A DNA stretch of 64,000 nucleotides from Nageia nagi (taxonomy: Eukaryota; Pinophyta), in NCBI GenBank assembly GCA_050084985.1, contig JBITNC010000001.1:142476001-142540000 (forward strand), read 5' to 3'. The notes under the pieces were generated by a model. The model had not been told where the DNA came from. It was given only the letters and a program-made list of their open reading frames with translations, and searched no databases. Positions 43,760-54,471 of this stretch are shown here, piece after piece (positions within the stretch are counted from its first letter, which is position 1; each line of letters begins with the position of its first letter). The position numbers were made by a program, and so were the translations under genes.

Positions 43760-45260
43760 CAAAACCTATATACACATAAGTGTATAGATATTATATTGTA
43801 TTACATTTGAAACAAAATTTATCATTAAGTATCCCCATAAATTAATAAGGTACTATAGTCTACAGGCTATCATCCTTCTCTACCAATTCTTGGTTACACC
43901 ATCCATACACTGGCTGCACCATTGAGCTCCATTCTACCTCAAATTTTGAGTCCTTGTTGACATAATCCCACATAATTTCAATTTCCATGCTTGATAATCC
44001 TTATAAATTTTGAATTAGGATAGTCATTGGGATTTCTTTTTGGTTTGAGGCTAGAGTTACTTTCTAATGGTCTTGACCCAACTTTTGCTTGTTATACCAT
44101 GGGTATTGTATGGCCTTCATTATTCTCCTAATTAGATGAGTTTGTCTCCACTATTTTCCTCTTATTTTAATTTAGCCCCATTATTTAAAGTGTCTTATTT
44201 TTTGATAGATTTTTTTAAAAATTTCATTTTAGGGATAAGAGTCTACAACTTGCTTGGAGTAGTTGAGTCCCATCCAAAATTAGCCTTCTAGTAGTCCCAA
44301 TATTTTGCATTAGTCACCTCATACTTTTGACTCTATGAAAACATAGTGGGATTTTCATTTAAATCCAAATCTCCTTTAGCTGGAAGAGACCACTTGTCTT
44401 CAACTTAATCCTTTAGACGAGCCCAAATATTTTCACTAGCCTCCTCATTCTTCTAGTTAAGGAGACATGAAGGTGTGGTCATCTACTTCTATATCCCCAT
44501 AGTTGAAAGACATCATTATTTTCCTTCATGTGTGGGTATTACCTCTTCTACTAGGTCTTCTTCTTCATATTTTGATTCCACCATAAATTTATCCCTTCTT
44601 CTTGATGTAACTACAGTATCATCCTCACTTGAATATGAGTCCTCCACATTTGAAAAGATAATAATAATTAGGTCTATGTTACTCTTCGTGATTGGGAATT
44701 GCCATTATTGTGAAATAATTTTAGATGAGCTTGTAGCTTCTGGTTCTACCAAAGGAGATTTTGACATCTGTTGAATTAGAGGTCTCACCCTTATAGCACC
44801 CATGCATTAGAATTTTGATTAATCCATGATGAATCAACATAATTCCCCTATGCTTTCTAATATATAAATCCATTGAATTATAAAAAAAGTAAGGAAGGTT
44901 GATTTTGAAAAATCCTCTAAAATTATTCAACAACACAAAATGGATGCCAAAGAGTTTAGTATATCTACCCTCTATAGTAAATAGTTGCATAATTACCTTG
45001 GCCACCTCATTCTAGAAGTATTGGATTGAGGCAATTGGGTAGACTGATTTCCTTATTTTTGGAAGGGGCAGCCCCTACTCATAGAAGGCTTGAATTTCAA
45101 ACACTAGTGTTCACATTTCCCTATTGTATATATAACCAAAGTTAGCCATGTTTGTAGCTTCTTTGATCATTTCTAGGCAAATTGAAATTTGATATCCTTC
45201 TACTATCCAATGGCCTTCCATCCATTTTGTGGCCACTTACCTTGACCAATTGGGATTATG
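43760..45260 (-). pseudogene. Unassigned coding relic
   Basis: I do not recognise the family. On the minus strand a stretch at about 45210-44721 reads almost continuously with TAG/TGA codons at likely Gln/Arg/Trp positions. It includes I-V-E-G-Y-Q-I-S-I-C-L, V-Y-P-I-A-S-I-Q-Y-F and L-L-N-N-F-R-G-F-F-K-I-N-L-P-Y-F. A second, hydrophilic stretch lies at about 44460-44040 (K-Y-W-D-Y, F-G-W-D-S-T-T-P-S-K), and another at about 43990-43870. It looks like an accessory protein of a retroelement rather than LINE sequence. It is placed between Tat-B gag and the LINE; its own element ends were not found. Confidence 0.45.
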
Positions 45261-45499
45261 GCCATTCAAGCCATCCAAAAACCCATATATACCCCCATTA
45301 CATAGTATATGCCAAATTGTTTAATCCTATCTAATCTCTTCCCCATAGCTAGTTCAATCCTCTTATGGCTTGTCATCCTATCTACATGCAGCTAGAACAT
45401 GGAGTGACCATAAATTCGCCTTTCCTTATTGTCATTTCTAGGCTACCACCCTAGACTATGAATCAAGAACTTTCATTTGTGTTCCTCATCTATGGTCCA

Positions 45500-48340
45500 T
45501 CTTTGCTTGATCCATGACCTTTTCATGGAGAGGAGGCATGTTAAATCTCCACATGAACTCCTCTAGGTATGCCATCCATTATTAATGCAAGTCATAGGAT
45601 TTGCATGCTTCACCCTATCGGATGCTACATCTTGCAATTCAATTTTATAGATGAGCTTCTAGTTCTCATCCATCATACAATGGATTTTCCTTGTTAGTAT
45701 TTCCACTATCATTACCTTCTATTAGAAAATTCTCCTATTGCTTTTATTCTAGACTTCCCAAAGCATAAGAGGTAGTAATATAGCTGATATTCTTTTTACT
45801 TCTTTACTAGGGACATCTGGAGATCATTTAGAAATTATTTCTGTAATGTCAATTTTGAATTTGAATCTTTTCTCTTTTGGGATTCCTTTTCAAATTTTCT
45901 AAGTGAAAGGGAAGAATTGGCATAAATGATCTACTGAATCCTTTGCTTTATAACATAAGGAGCATCTATTGACTAAAATTTGTCCCCTCTTCCTTAGATT
46001 ATTTATGGTTGATATTCATTTTTTGAATACCAACCATAGGAAATGGGTTACCTTTGGATTGATCCCCTTCATCCATTTTTGAATACCAACCATAGGAAAT
46101 GGGTTACCTTTGGATTGATCCCCTTCATCCATACTTTCTTGATTGGAAAATCATACACATCTATCATTAGGAGAGCATATAACTAGACTTAACTATATAC
46201 AAACCTCCTTTACCTAGTTTCCACCTTGGGATATCAAGCCTATAGTCTAAAGGCAAAGGTATCATGATCAACATATTATTGACCATCTCTACCAAAGTAG
46301 CTAGATCCTAACCTATGGGTCATAGCAGCTTCCAAGCTCTCTGCATGTTGCTATTATCCATGTAGCATTATGCTTTCTAGCTAATATTATTTCTACCCCA
46401 CTTGGCTAAGTTAAATATATTTGGGATTTGAATGAGGGGTTTTCCACCAATCCATTCATCTTCCCAGAATTATATATCACATCCATTGCCCAAGGTCAAA
46501 GAGACATTATCCTTCAATAGAATCCTAATTTTGAAGAGGCCTTTCTAAAAGGCTAAACCATGTCTATTCAAGTATATTTGTATGAATTTTGATCCTTCCC
46601 TTAGATACTTGTTCTGATAGGTGCTCACCCATTTCCATTCCTCATTAGAACTAATCTTCCATGCCAATTTTCCCCATAGCACCATATTAAATTATTGAAA
46701 CTTTTAGATTTTGATTCCTTCTTGAGACTTAGACATGCAAACCTTGGACCAACTTAAGTAATTCTCTTTTTGTTCTCCATGCTTGTCCATAGAAATTTAT
46801 TACATAGCTAAGCAATTTGATCACATATACCTACTGCTATCTCAAATATTGATGTACAACACAAATTCATGCTCTGTAGTACTATTTTAACCAAAAGGTA
46901 TTTTTTTACTATGGATAAGATTTCCCCTTTTCATATTGTAAGTTTCTTTAGGAATATTTTAATCAAAGGTAGCTAAAGGTTTTTCCCAAATAGTCCCATA
47001 AAAAGTGGTATCCCTAGATAGTTTGTTGGAAGTTCTTCAATTTTGTAATTAAAGATATCCTCTATATTCTGTTGTCTCTTGATAGGGGTGTGGATGAAGA
47101 AGATCTTACTTTTATCATAGTTTACTTTCTTCTATGAGGCACCTTCATAAAGTTGTAATATTTTTAGCATATTTGTTGCTTCCACTACCAAAGACTTACC
47201 CAAAAAAATCATGTCATCCATAAAATGGCTATGGGTGCTAACTATAGGTCCTCCTGCTAGCTTAAAACTAGTAATTCTCCCTTCATTTTTATAGTTTTTT
47301 ATTCTTCTCCCCAAGGCCTCAACCATTATAATAAACAAGTATGGATAGATTAGATCTCCTTGTCTTAGTCCCCTTTTTGAACATACAAAACCCATAGTTT
47401 ATCCATTAATTAAGATAGAGAAAGAAGCTATTGATATTCATTAATGTATCCAAGATCTCCAAGTTATCAAAAAACTAAATTTCTCACATATTCTATCCAA
47501 GAAGGACTAGTTAACCCTATTCTATGCTTTTTGAATATCCAATTTCAATAGAAAGCTATCCATATTCTCTATTTGAGATGAGTGCAAAACTTCATGAATC
47601 TCTATGATTACATTTACAATCTACCTACCTTGCTTGAATCCTCCTTTCTTTGAAGAGATTAGATTGGGTAAAACCAATCTTAGTCTATTTACTATAGTTT
47701 TGGTTACAAATTTGTAAACCACATTACACAAACTTATCAGATGAAATTGTTTGAAATACTTGGTATCCACCACCTTTGGAATGAGAGATAGAAAGGTTGC
47801 ATTCCAAGCTATGAGAAATTGGCATGATGATTGGATTCCTCTAATTTCTTTAGAGATATTGGATCCCATAATTCCCCAAAATATTGGAAAGAATTTATCA
47901 AGGAAACCATTCAAACTTGAGGATTTATTATGATCCATAGAGAAGATAGTGTGCTTTATTTCTACATTAGAGAAAGGAATTAGAAGCCTTATATTTTTCT
48001 CCTTAGTTACCAACTTTGGGATATTTCCCAAAATTTCCTCCATCTATACATTATTTAGTTCTTCTTCCATAGACATAAGTTGATGAAAGGATCTAGCTCC
48101 TACTTTAATTTCTCTAATGTCTTATGTCATCTTTCCTTAGGTGTTTAGTACTTCCAAAATTCAATTTTTAGCTCTATGCTTGAAGGTTGTCATTTTGAAG
48201 AACCTAGTATTTTGGTCACCTTCTTAGAGCCAAGTTATCCTAGATTTTTGCCTCCATTTGGTTTCTTCCCATGCTAGTGTATTATGCAAATTGCATAACA
48301 CTTCCTATCTGTTGTTAGTTGTTATTCATCTTACCTTAAA
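45500..48340 (-). mobile_element. 5'-truncated L1-type LINE, ORF2 remnants
   Basis: Minus-strand order: W-R-Q-K-S-R-I-T-W-L and G-D-Q-N-T-R-F-F at about 48250, and RT fingers/palm in 48043-47621 (N-K-S-S-S-L-N-G-F, L-I-P-K, I-S-L-C-N-V-V-Y-K, N-R-L). Then L-K-L-D-I-Q-K-A at about 47540, L-R-Q-G-D at about 47355 and F-M-D-D at about 47220 (usually F-A-D-D). A zinc-type RT tail (L-R-K-R-G, C-S-L-C, H-L-C) lies at about 46010-45920. The endonuclease and ORF1 are absent, so the copy is 5'-truncated near 48340. The 3' end was not defined. Confidence 0.82.
46021..46132. repeat. Exact 56-bp tandem duplication in the LINE
   Basis: 46021-46076 and 46077-46132 are identical. 56 is not a multiple of three, so it shifts the LINE frame, and perfect identity indicates a recent event. 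Confidence 0.95.
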
Positions 48341-48388
48341 TATCCCAAAACTAAAAGAATACTATAAGTATGAGTATGAGATGAAGAT

Positions 48389-48802
48389 TGTTAGGATCCC
48401 ACATGCTACTATTTACTTAGTATTATTTATATTTTAGTTAATTTAATTATTTTCTTGCATCAATTTGTAATGTAAACTATCATATTTTGTAAGGTGAAGT
48501 GCCGTTTTGAATGTAAACTACCAATTAGGATAAGTGGAATATAAATACTTGTAAGGGGTAAAGAGAGCTTCTTGAAAATTCATTTGTCTTTTTGATTTGT
48601 AAGGAGGAATCCCCATCAAAATGACCTATGATTTGTATTACTATCAATAAAGTTATTTTGTTCTATTATCTGTTCATTATTCTATGTATCTTGTTCCATT
48701 TGCTTTACTTGATGCATTACAAGTCTATGGTTATTTTGTATTTTAGTATTTATTACATTATTCAAGGTAAAAACCCTTTTTAGTTCTGCTAGGTTCCTAA
48801 TA
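48389..48802 (+). repeat. Chromovirus 5' LTR
   Basis: 414 bp with TATA box tataaata at 48540-48547. Matches 54054-54471. Confidence 0.9.
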
Positions 48803-49289
48803 AGTAGTATCAAATCCTCAATTTTAACTACTTGTGGGCATTTATGTGTGGTTGCATTGAGTGAGAAAGCTAGAAATTATGCTTTTTGTAGCCAAAACTC
48901 AGCCCAAATTTTTGTAGATTGGAAGGTTGTATCGAAGTGGAACCCTAAAAATTACTATTTTTGCAACCAAAAATCTATCCATTTTTTTCCAAAATCTCAC
49001 AAAACCCTCAAACTTATCTTTTGAAATAGCAGCTCCAAAATTGGCAAAAACTTCTAGAGTGAATATCTCCCAAACCATGAGGAATTAGCAAATTTGGATG
49101 GTATTTGTTTGTTACCTTTGGCAATGATTCTTTAATAAAAAATTATGAAAATTATCAAATTGAGATCTAGCCCATTCTTGATATTTTTTTGAGATGATTA
49201 TTTTGATATATAACACTTATACACTTTTTTTAGTTTCCAAAAATAACAGTTACTAAAAATAGTAAGTCATGACCTAAATTGTATTTCAA
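48803..49289 (+). other. Chromovirus leader
   Basis: Begins agtagtatcaaatcc, a decayed match to the initiator-Met primer site TGGTATCAGAGC. No ORF. Confidence 0.6.
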
Positions 49290-49897
49290 ATGGAGGGAAC
49301 AAGATCTCAAGATCCCACTCTAGAAAAATTAAATCAAGAGGTTAAACAACTTTGAGCTCCCCTTGATGGAATTGATCTCAAATATACCTTTTAAGAGACA
49401 AATGGAAAATTCACTGAATTGATAGAGAAGCTTATTAGATTAGGCACTAAATATGGTTCAGTGAATTCAAGTATATTATATGTACAACAAACAACTTAGA
49501 CAATTCTACACCAATCATCTACACAAAACTAATCTCATCCCAAACTATAATATGTACATGTTTTCAACAATCTTTAGGGCATAATACTCAATTACAGGCA
49601 CAATAAGTGCATATGGGAGCCCCTTAAGCCTTCATCCTTACATGAGAAACTAAGCTAGATATCCCTATATTTGATGGAGAGGATCCAATGACTTAGATTT
49701 ATAGAGAAAAATAATACTTTACATTGAATCAAATTCCTGAGGTTCAAAAGGTCAATATCATTTCTTTCCATTTGAAGCATGAGGCCATTCAGTGGTAGCA
49801 ATGGTTTGAAAACTTAATGGGACTCCTTATTGGGGGGATTTTACAAAAGAATTGTTAGTGAGGTTTGGACCAAGTAATTTTGAGGATTTCAAATGGT

Positions 49898-50200
49898 TAG
49901 GTGTATAATTTTCATCATAATTATAGAAAAGATCCTTTGCTCTATACTCATTCATTTCCTCTTAATTGATTCACTTAATTTGAAATGAATGAGTAGGTTT
50001 GGGAGAAGCTTGAGAACCTTGAGGTTTGTTGAATGCTTTCTTCCCTTGTCTAGTACCCTAGGCATTTAATTTGTCTTCTATCAATTTGGTGAACCCAATA
50101 GCCTGTATCCTAGTGGTAGAATTAAACATTTTAGCTTCTATCTTGATGTCTTCCTTTATCCCACTAATGAAGCAACTCCTTAAAAATATTCATCTAATCC
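49898..50200 (-). repeat. Left arm of a 303-bp inverted repeat in gag
   Basis: Inverse complement, with roughly one in ten bases changed, of 50265-50568. Reads gag backwards. Confidence 0.92.
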
Positions 50201-50264
50201 TTCTATGTGATTTGCAAGCTTTTAAAATTATGTTTGATATTCCTTCATTATTGATGTTTGTTGA

Positions 50265-50568
50265 GGATTAGATAGATATTTTTTAGGAGTTGCTTCATTA
50301 GTGGGCTAAAGGAAGACATCAAGATAGAAGTTAAAATGTTTAATTCTACCACTAGGATACAGGCTATTGGGTTCACCAAATTGATGGAAGATAAATTCAA
50401 TGCCTAGGGTAGACAAGGGAAGCAACCATTCAACAAACCTTAATGTTCTCAAGCTTCTCCCAAACCCACTTGTTCATTTCAAATTAAGCAACTAAGTCAA
50501 GAGAAAATGAATGAGTATAGAGAAAAGGATATTTTCTATAATTATGATGAAAAGTATGCACCTAACCA
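50265..50568 (+). repeat. Right arm of the 303-bp inverted repeat
   Basis: The sense gag segment. The two arms are separated by a 64-base spacer, so the plus-strand transcript would fold into a long hairpin. Confidence 0.92.
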
Positions 50569-50739
50569 ATAATGTATTACAAAAAGGTTGTATTTTCTCA
50601 ATTCTAATCTTTTTTCTTATTCAGCGGATGAGATTATTATCGAGGAAGAAGCTAATGAGCCTAAAACAACTAAAAAAGAAGTTCCTATAACTTCTTGTAG
50701 TGACCTTGTAGGAATTACAATACCTAAACAATAAAGGTT

Positions 50740-51130
50740 CATGGGTATTTTAAAAAGTAGTCCCTCATTATTTTACTTGAATCAGGAAGTATACATAGTT
50801 TCATTAACCATAGTGTGGCCAAATAGGCTAATTATTTTATATATCCTCAAAATAAACTTGAAGTAATGATTGGAAATGGAGGTAGAATTTCTTGTAAGGG
50901 AAAATATCACAATGTTCAAGTCAACATGGTTGATTATCACATGCATAGTGATATATATGTACTTCCATTAGGTGGGTGTGATGTGGTCCTTGGAGTTCAA
51001 TGGTTGTAAATATTAGGGCCTATGCTATGGGAATTCCTTGAACTATGGATGAAATTCACTGTTACAAGATATACATGTCACCTCATTGGACTATGTGTTG
51101 GTCCATCATAGATTATAAGTTATCATTGGA
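50740..51130 (+). pseudogene. Chromovirus protease
   Basis: L-L-E-S-G-S-I-H-S-F-I at about 50778: the active-site Asp of the family D-S-G-S is Glu here. G-C-D-V-V-L-G-V-Q-W-L lies at about 50970. One in-frame TAG between them. Confidence 0.78.
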
Positions 51131-51289
51131 TGGAGAAACTAATTAATAAAGTAAAAAGTGGAATGGCAAGATAACTATTTGCAATACAACTTGTTACATA
51201 GGAGGGAGGTGAATTAGTAGAGCTACAAAAATTGTTGGCATGTCATGAGAAGATTTTTTAAGAACCAAAAGGGTTACCCCCCAAATTCC

Positions 51290-52560
51290 CTCAAGACCAC
51301 ATGATACAACTAATCCCTTGTAATCAACCACCCAACATTCAACCCTACCATTATCATTTTTTGCAAAAAGATGAAATTGAAAAGTTCTTATAAGAGATGC
51401 TGAAAGTGGGGATTATCAGGCTAAATGTTAGTACTTACTCTTCATCTGTCATATTAGTTTGAAAAAGAATAGATATTGGCAATTGTGAATAGAATTTTGA
51501 GATCTCAACAAAGTAACTATGAAAGATAAATTCCCTATTCCCATCATTAATGAACTGCTAGATGAGATACATGGACCTAAATATTTCTTGAAACTAGATC
51601 TATGATTGGGATATCATCAGATCTGACTTTGTGAATAAGATATTCCAAAAATAACTTTTTAGATGCATGAGGATCATCATGAATTTTTAGTAATACCATT
51701 TGGCCTTACTAATGCTTCTTCAACATTCCAAATTTTGATGAATCAAGTATTTCACCCTCATTGTCATAAAATTATTTTGGTTTTCTATGATAATATTTTG
51801 ATCTATAATAGATATGGGAGGATCATTTGGTATACTTAGATAAAACCTTACAATTACTTCAAGAGAATCAATTACATGCAAAGAAATCTAAGTTTTTCTT
51901 TGGGTTGTGTGAGATTGAAAACTTGGGGCATGTCATTTCTAAAGATGGAGTCAAGTTAGATCAACATAAAATTGCATATATGTAGGATTGGCTTATTCCA
52001 AAATCACTCAAGGTATTGTGAGGATTTTTGGGCCTAATAGGTTACTATCAAAAATTTGTAAATAATTATGGGAAGATCATGGCTTCATTCACATCATTAC
52101 TAAAAAATATACCTTTAATTGATCACCAACTATTGAAGAACCTTTCTACAAATTGAAGAAGGCAATATGTTCCACCCCTATTTTAGCCATGCCATATTTT
52201 TCCAAAATATTTATCATTGAGAGTTATGCCTCTGGAGTAGGATAAGGTGTAGTTTTGATGCAAGAGGGAAGATCCTTGGCTTTCACTAGCAAGGAAATAT
52301 CAAGTAAAAATTTGACTAGATCTATCTATGAAAAAGAGATGTTGGCAATAATTCATGTAATTCAGAAATGGAGATCCTAGCTCATTGGTTGCTATTTTAT
52401 TGTACACACAAATCATTATAGCCTAAAGTATTTTTTGGAACAACAAATTGTGACAACTGAACAACAAAAGTGGGTGACCAAACTGTTGGGACTGTATGAC
52501 TACAAAATACTGTATAAAAAGGGTTCAAAGAATATGGTTATGAATGCTCTTTCTTATAAA
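51290..52560 (+). pseudogene. Chromovirus RT and RNase H
   Basis: [37 protein letters not shown] at 51520-51710, then F-Y-D-N-I-L-I-Y at about 51785 (Asp-Asp expected; second Asp is Asn). RNase H is readable at 52200-52560, including the open segment 52435-52638 with L-G-L-Y-D-Y-K-I-L-Y-K-K-G. Many nonsense codons. Confidence 0.85.
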
Positions 52561-52739
52561 TTTAAGAAATATTCAAGCAATTTCACTACTAGTTCCCTAG
52601 TGGCTAGAGTAGCTAAAATAGGAATGGATTCAAGATGACTCAATTCAAGAATTAATTCAACAAATTCAAATTGATCCTACTAGTAAATTGAATTTCTCTT
52701 AACAAGATGAAGTTTTAGGCTTCAAAGGTTTCATTGCAT

Positions 52740-53830
52740 TGCCATCCAATTCTTCCTATTGAGAAGTAGTACTTCAAGAATTGCATGCTATACCATTAGT
52801 AAAATACTTGGGTTTATTCAAAACCTATAAAAGAGTGGCTTGATATTTTTATTTGGATAAAATGAAATAGGATTTCAAGAAATTTATTATCAAATATGAT
52901 GTTTTTAGTGGTAGAAATGTGAAATAGTTGGTACTCCTAGTTTACTTTAGTACTTCCCTATCCCAAGCCACACTTAGATTGGTATTTTGATGGATTTCAT
53001 TGAAGGTCTTCCCAATTATCAAGGTAAATTCATTATTCTTGTGATAGTTTATCAGTTGTCTAAGTATGCACAATTTTTTTTTTAGCACATCTATTTAAAT
53101 CTATCAATATGGCCCAACTTTTTGTTGATAATATTTTCAAGCTTCATTGTATACCCTCTACCATTGTTACTGATCAAGACCCTATGTTCAATAGAAAATT
53201 CTAGTAAGAATTTTTCAAGATGTAAGGAATTCAATTCAAAGTGCATTTGGCCTATCTCCCCCAAACTAATGGATAGTTTAAAATTGTTAACAAGTGCTTG
53301 GAAACCTATTTGCATTATTTTTCATCAGCCCAACCAAATCATTGGCCAAAATGGCCTCCTTTGTTAGAATAATGGTATAACACTTCATACCATAAAACCA
53401 TTTAGATGACACCATATGAAGCATTGTATGGTCAAGAATCACCAATAGTGGTAACATATATTCTAAGTAGCAAGAATTTCCAAGCAATTGATACTAATTT
53501 ACATACTCAAGAAAATATTCTTTATCTTCTTCAGGAGAATTTACAAACTGTTCAACACCTCATGAAGCAATAGGTTGATTAGAATATGATGGAATGGGAA
53601 TTTCAAATAGGTGATATGGTCTTCCTATGCCTTAAGCTATATAGATAGAAATATTTCAATATTAAGGATCTTTTGAAATTAGCTCCAAAATTTTATGGTC
53701 CTTACAAAGTTCTCCAATGTATTGGACCTACAACTTATAAGTTGGAGTTACCAATGTCCTCCAAGGCTCATCCTATATTTCATGTTTTATGTTTGAAAAA
53801 GGTATTGGGATCATAGGTTTAGATTCAATC
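52740..53830 (+). pseudogene. Chromovirus integrase
   Basis: L-S-K-Y-A-Q-F-F at about 53055, I-V-T-D-Q-D-P-M-F at about 53165, L-P-Q-T-N-G at about 53258, then W-Y-N-T-S-Y-H and T-P-Y-E-A-L-Y-G at about 53370-53430. The C-terminal F-Y-G-P-Y-K-V-L, A-H-P-I-F-H-V-L-C-L-K-K region is at 53690-53805. Confidence 0.82.
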
Positions 53831-53849
53831 AAAGTTACTAGAATTCATT

Positions 53850-54015
53850 GATGATGGCTCCATCGAGATTGAACTTGAATCAATTTTGGATAAACACATC
53901 CTCAACCTTTTTCATCATACTATAAGCCTAATTTTGATTTAGTGGTAGGGGCTAGCACATGAAGATGCAATGTGGTAAAAAGCACAAGAGATTCAACAAG
54001 AGTTTCCAAATTTCC
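53850..54015 (+). pseudogene. Chromodomain remnant
   Basis: After the integrase C-terminus: I-E-L-E-S-I-L-D, then W-x-G-L-A-H-E-D-A-M-W and E-F-P-N-F. This matches the chromodomain pattern of chromoviruses (V-x-W, E-A-T-W, F-P-x-F) with stops at Trp positions. Confidence 0.7.
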
Positions 54016-54053
54016 AAATTTGAGAAAAAAACTATTTTCCAAGAGGAGTGCTA

Positions 54054-54471
54054 TGTTAGGATCCCATATCCTAACATTTAATTAAGCTTATTTATATTTT
54101 AGTTAATTTAATTATTTGCTTGCATCGACTTGTAATGTGAACTATCATATTTTGTAAGGCAAAGTGCCATTTTGAATGTAAACCACAAATTAGGGTAGGA
54201 GGACTATAAATACTTGTAAGAGGGGTAAAGAGAGCATATTGGAAAATCATTTATGTTTTTGAGTTGTAAAGAGGAAGCTCCCTTGATTAAGTAGTGTGCA
54301 ATTTGTATGCTATCAGTAAAGTTATTCTGTTATGTTATCGATTGATTGATATGAGTATCTTATTCCATTTGCTTTACTTGATGCATTGCAAGTATGTGGT
54401 TATTTTTTATTTTAGTATTTTTTATAGTATTTGAGGTAAAATCCCCTTTTAATTCTACTAGGTTCCTAATA
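54054..54471 (+). repeat. Chromovirus 3' LTR
   Basis: 418 bp, preceded by a purine-rich aagaggagtgcta. Matches 48389-48802. Confidence 0.9.

Larger units (their letters stand above)
49290..50720 (+). pseudogene. gag: Chromovirus gag, split by an inverted duplication
   Basis: ATG 49290 (M-E-G-T-R-S-Q-D). The capsid part, I-F-D-G-E-D-P-M-T and Y-F-T-L-N-Q, then S-F-H-L-K-H-E-A-I-Q-W, lies at 49660-49800 after a frame change. After R-F-G-P-S-N-F-E-D-F-K at about 49890 the normal continuation is replaced by the inverted copy (49898-50200). Normal gag resumes at about 50270 (C-F-I-S-G-L-K-E-D-I-K-I-E-V). The knuckle is degraded (about 50545, Tyr for Cys). Confidence 0.8.
48389..54471 (+). mobile_element. 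Chromovirus (Ty3/gypsy, Tekay-like) with an inverted duplication in gag
   Basis: LTRs 48389-48802 and 54054-54471 (TGTTAGG...CCTAATA) flank gag, protease, RT, RNase H, integrase and a chromodomain remnant. The target duplication is aagat / aatat, one mismatch (48384-48388 and 54472-54476). The LTRs differ widely, so this is an older insertion than the two copias. It sits about 45 bases beyond the LINE 5' end, in Tat-B sequence. Reading frames are broken throughout. Confidence 0.88.
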
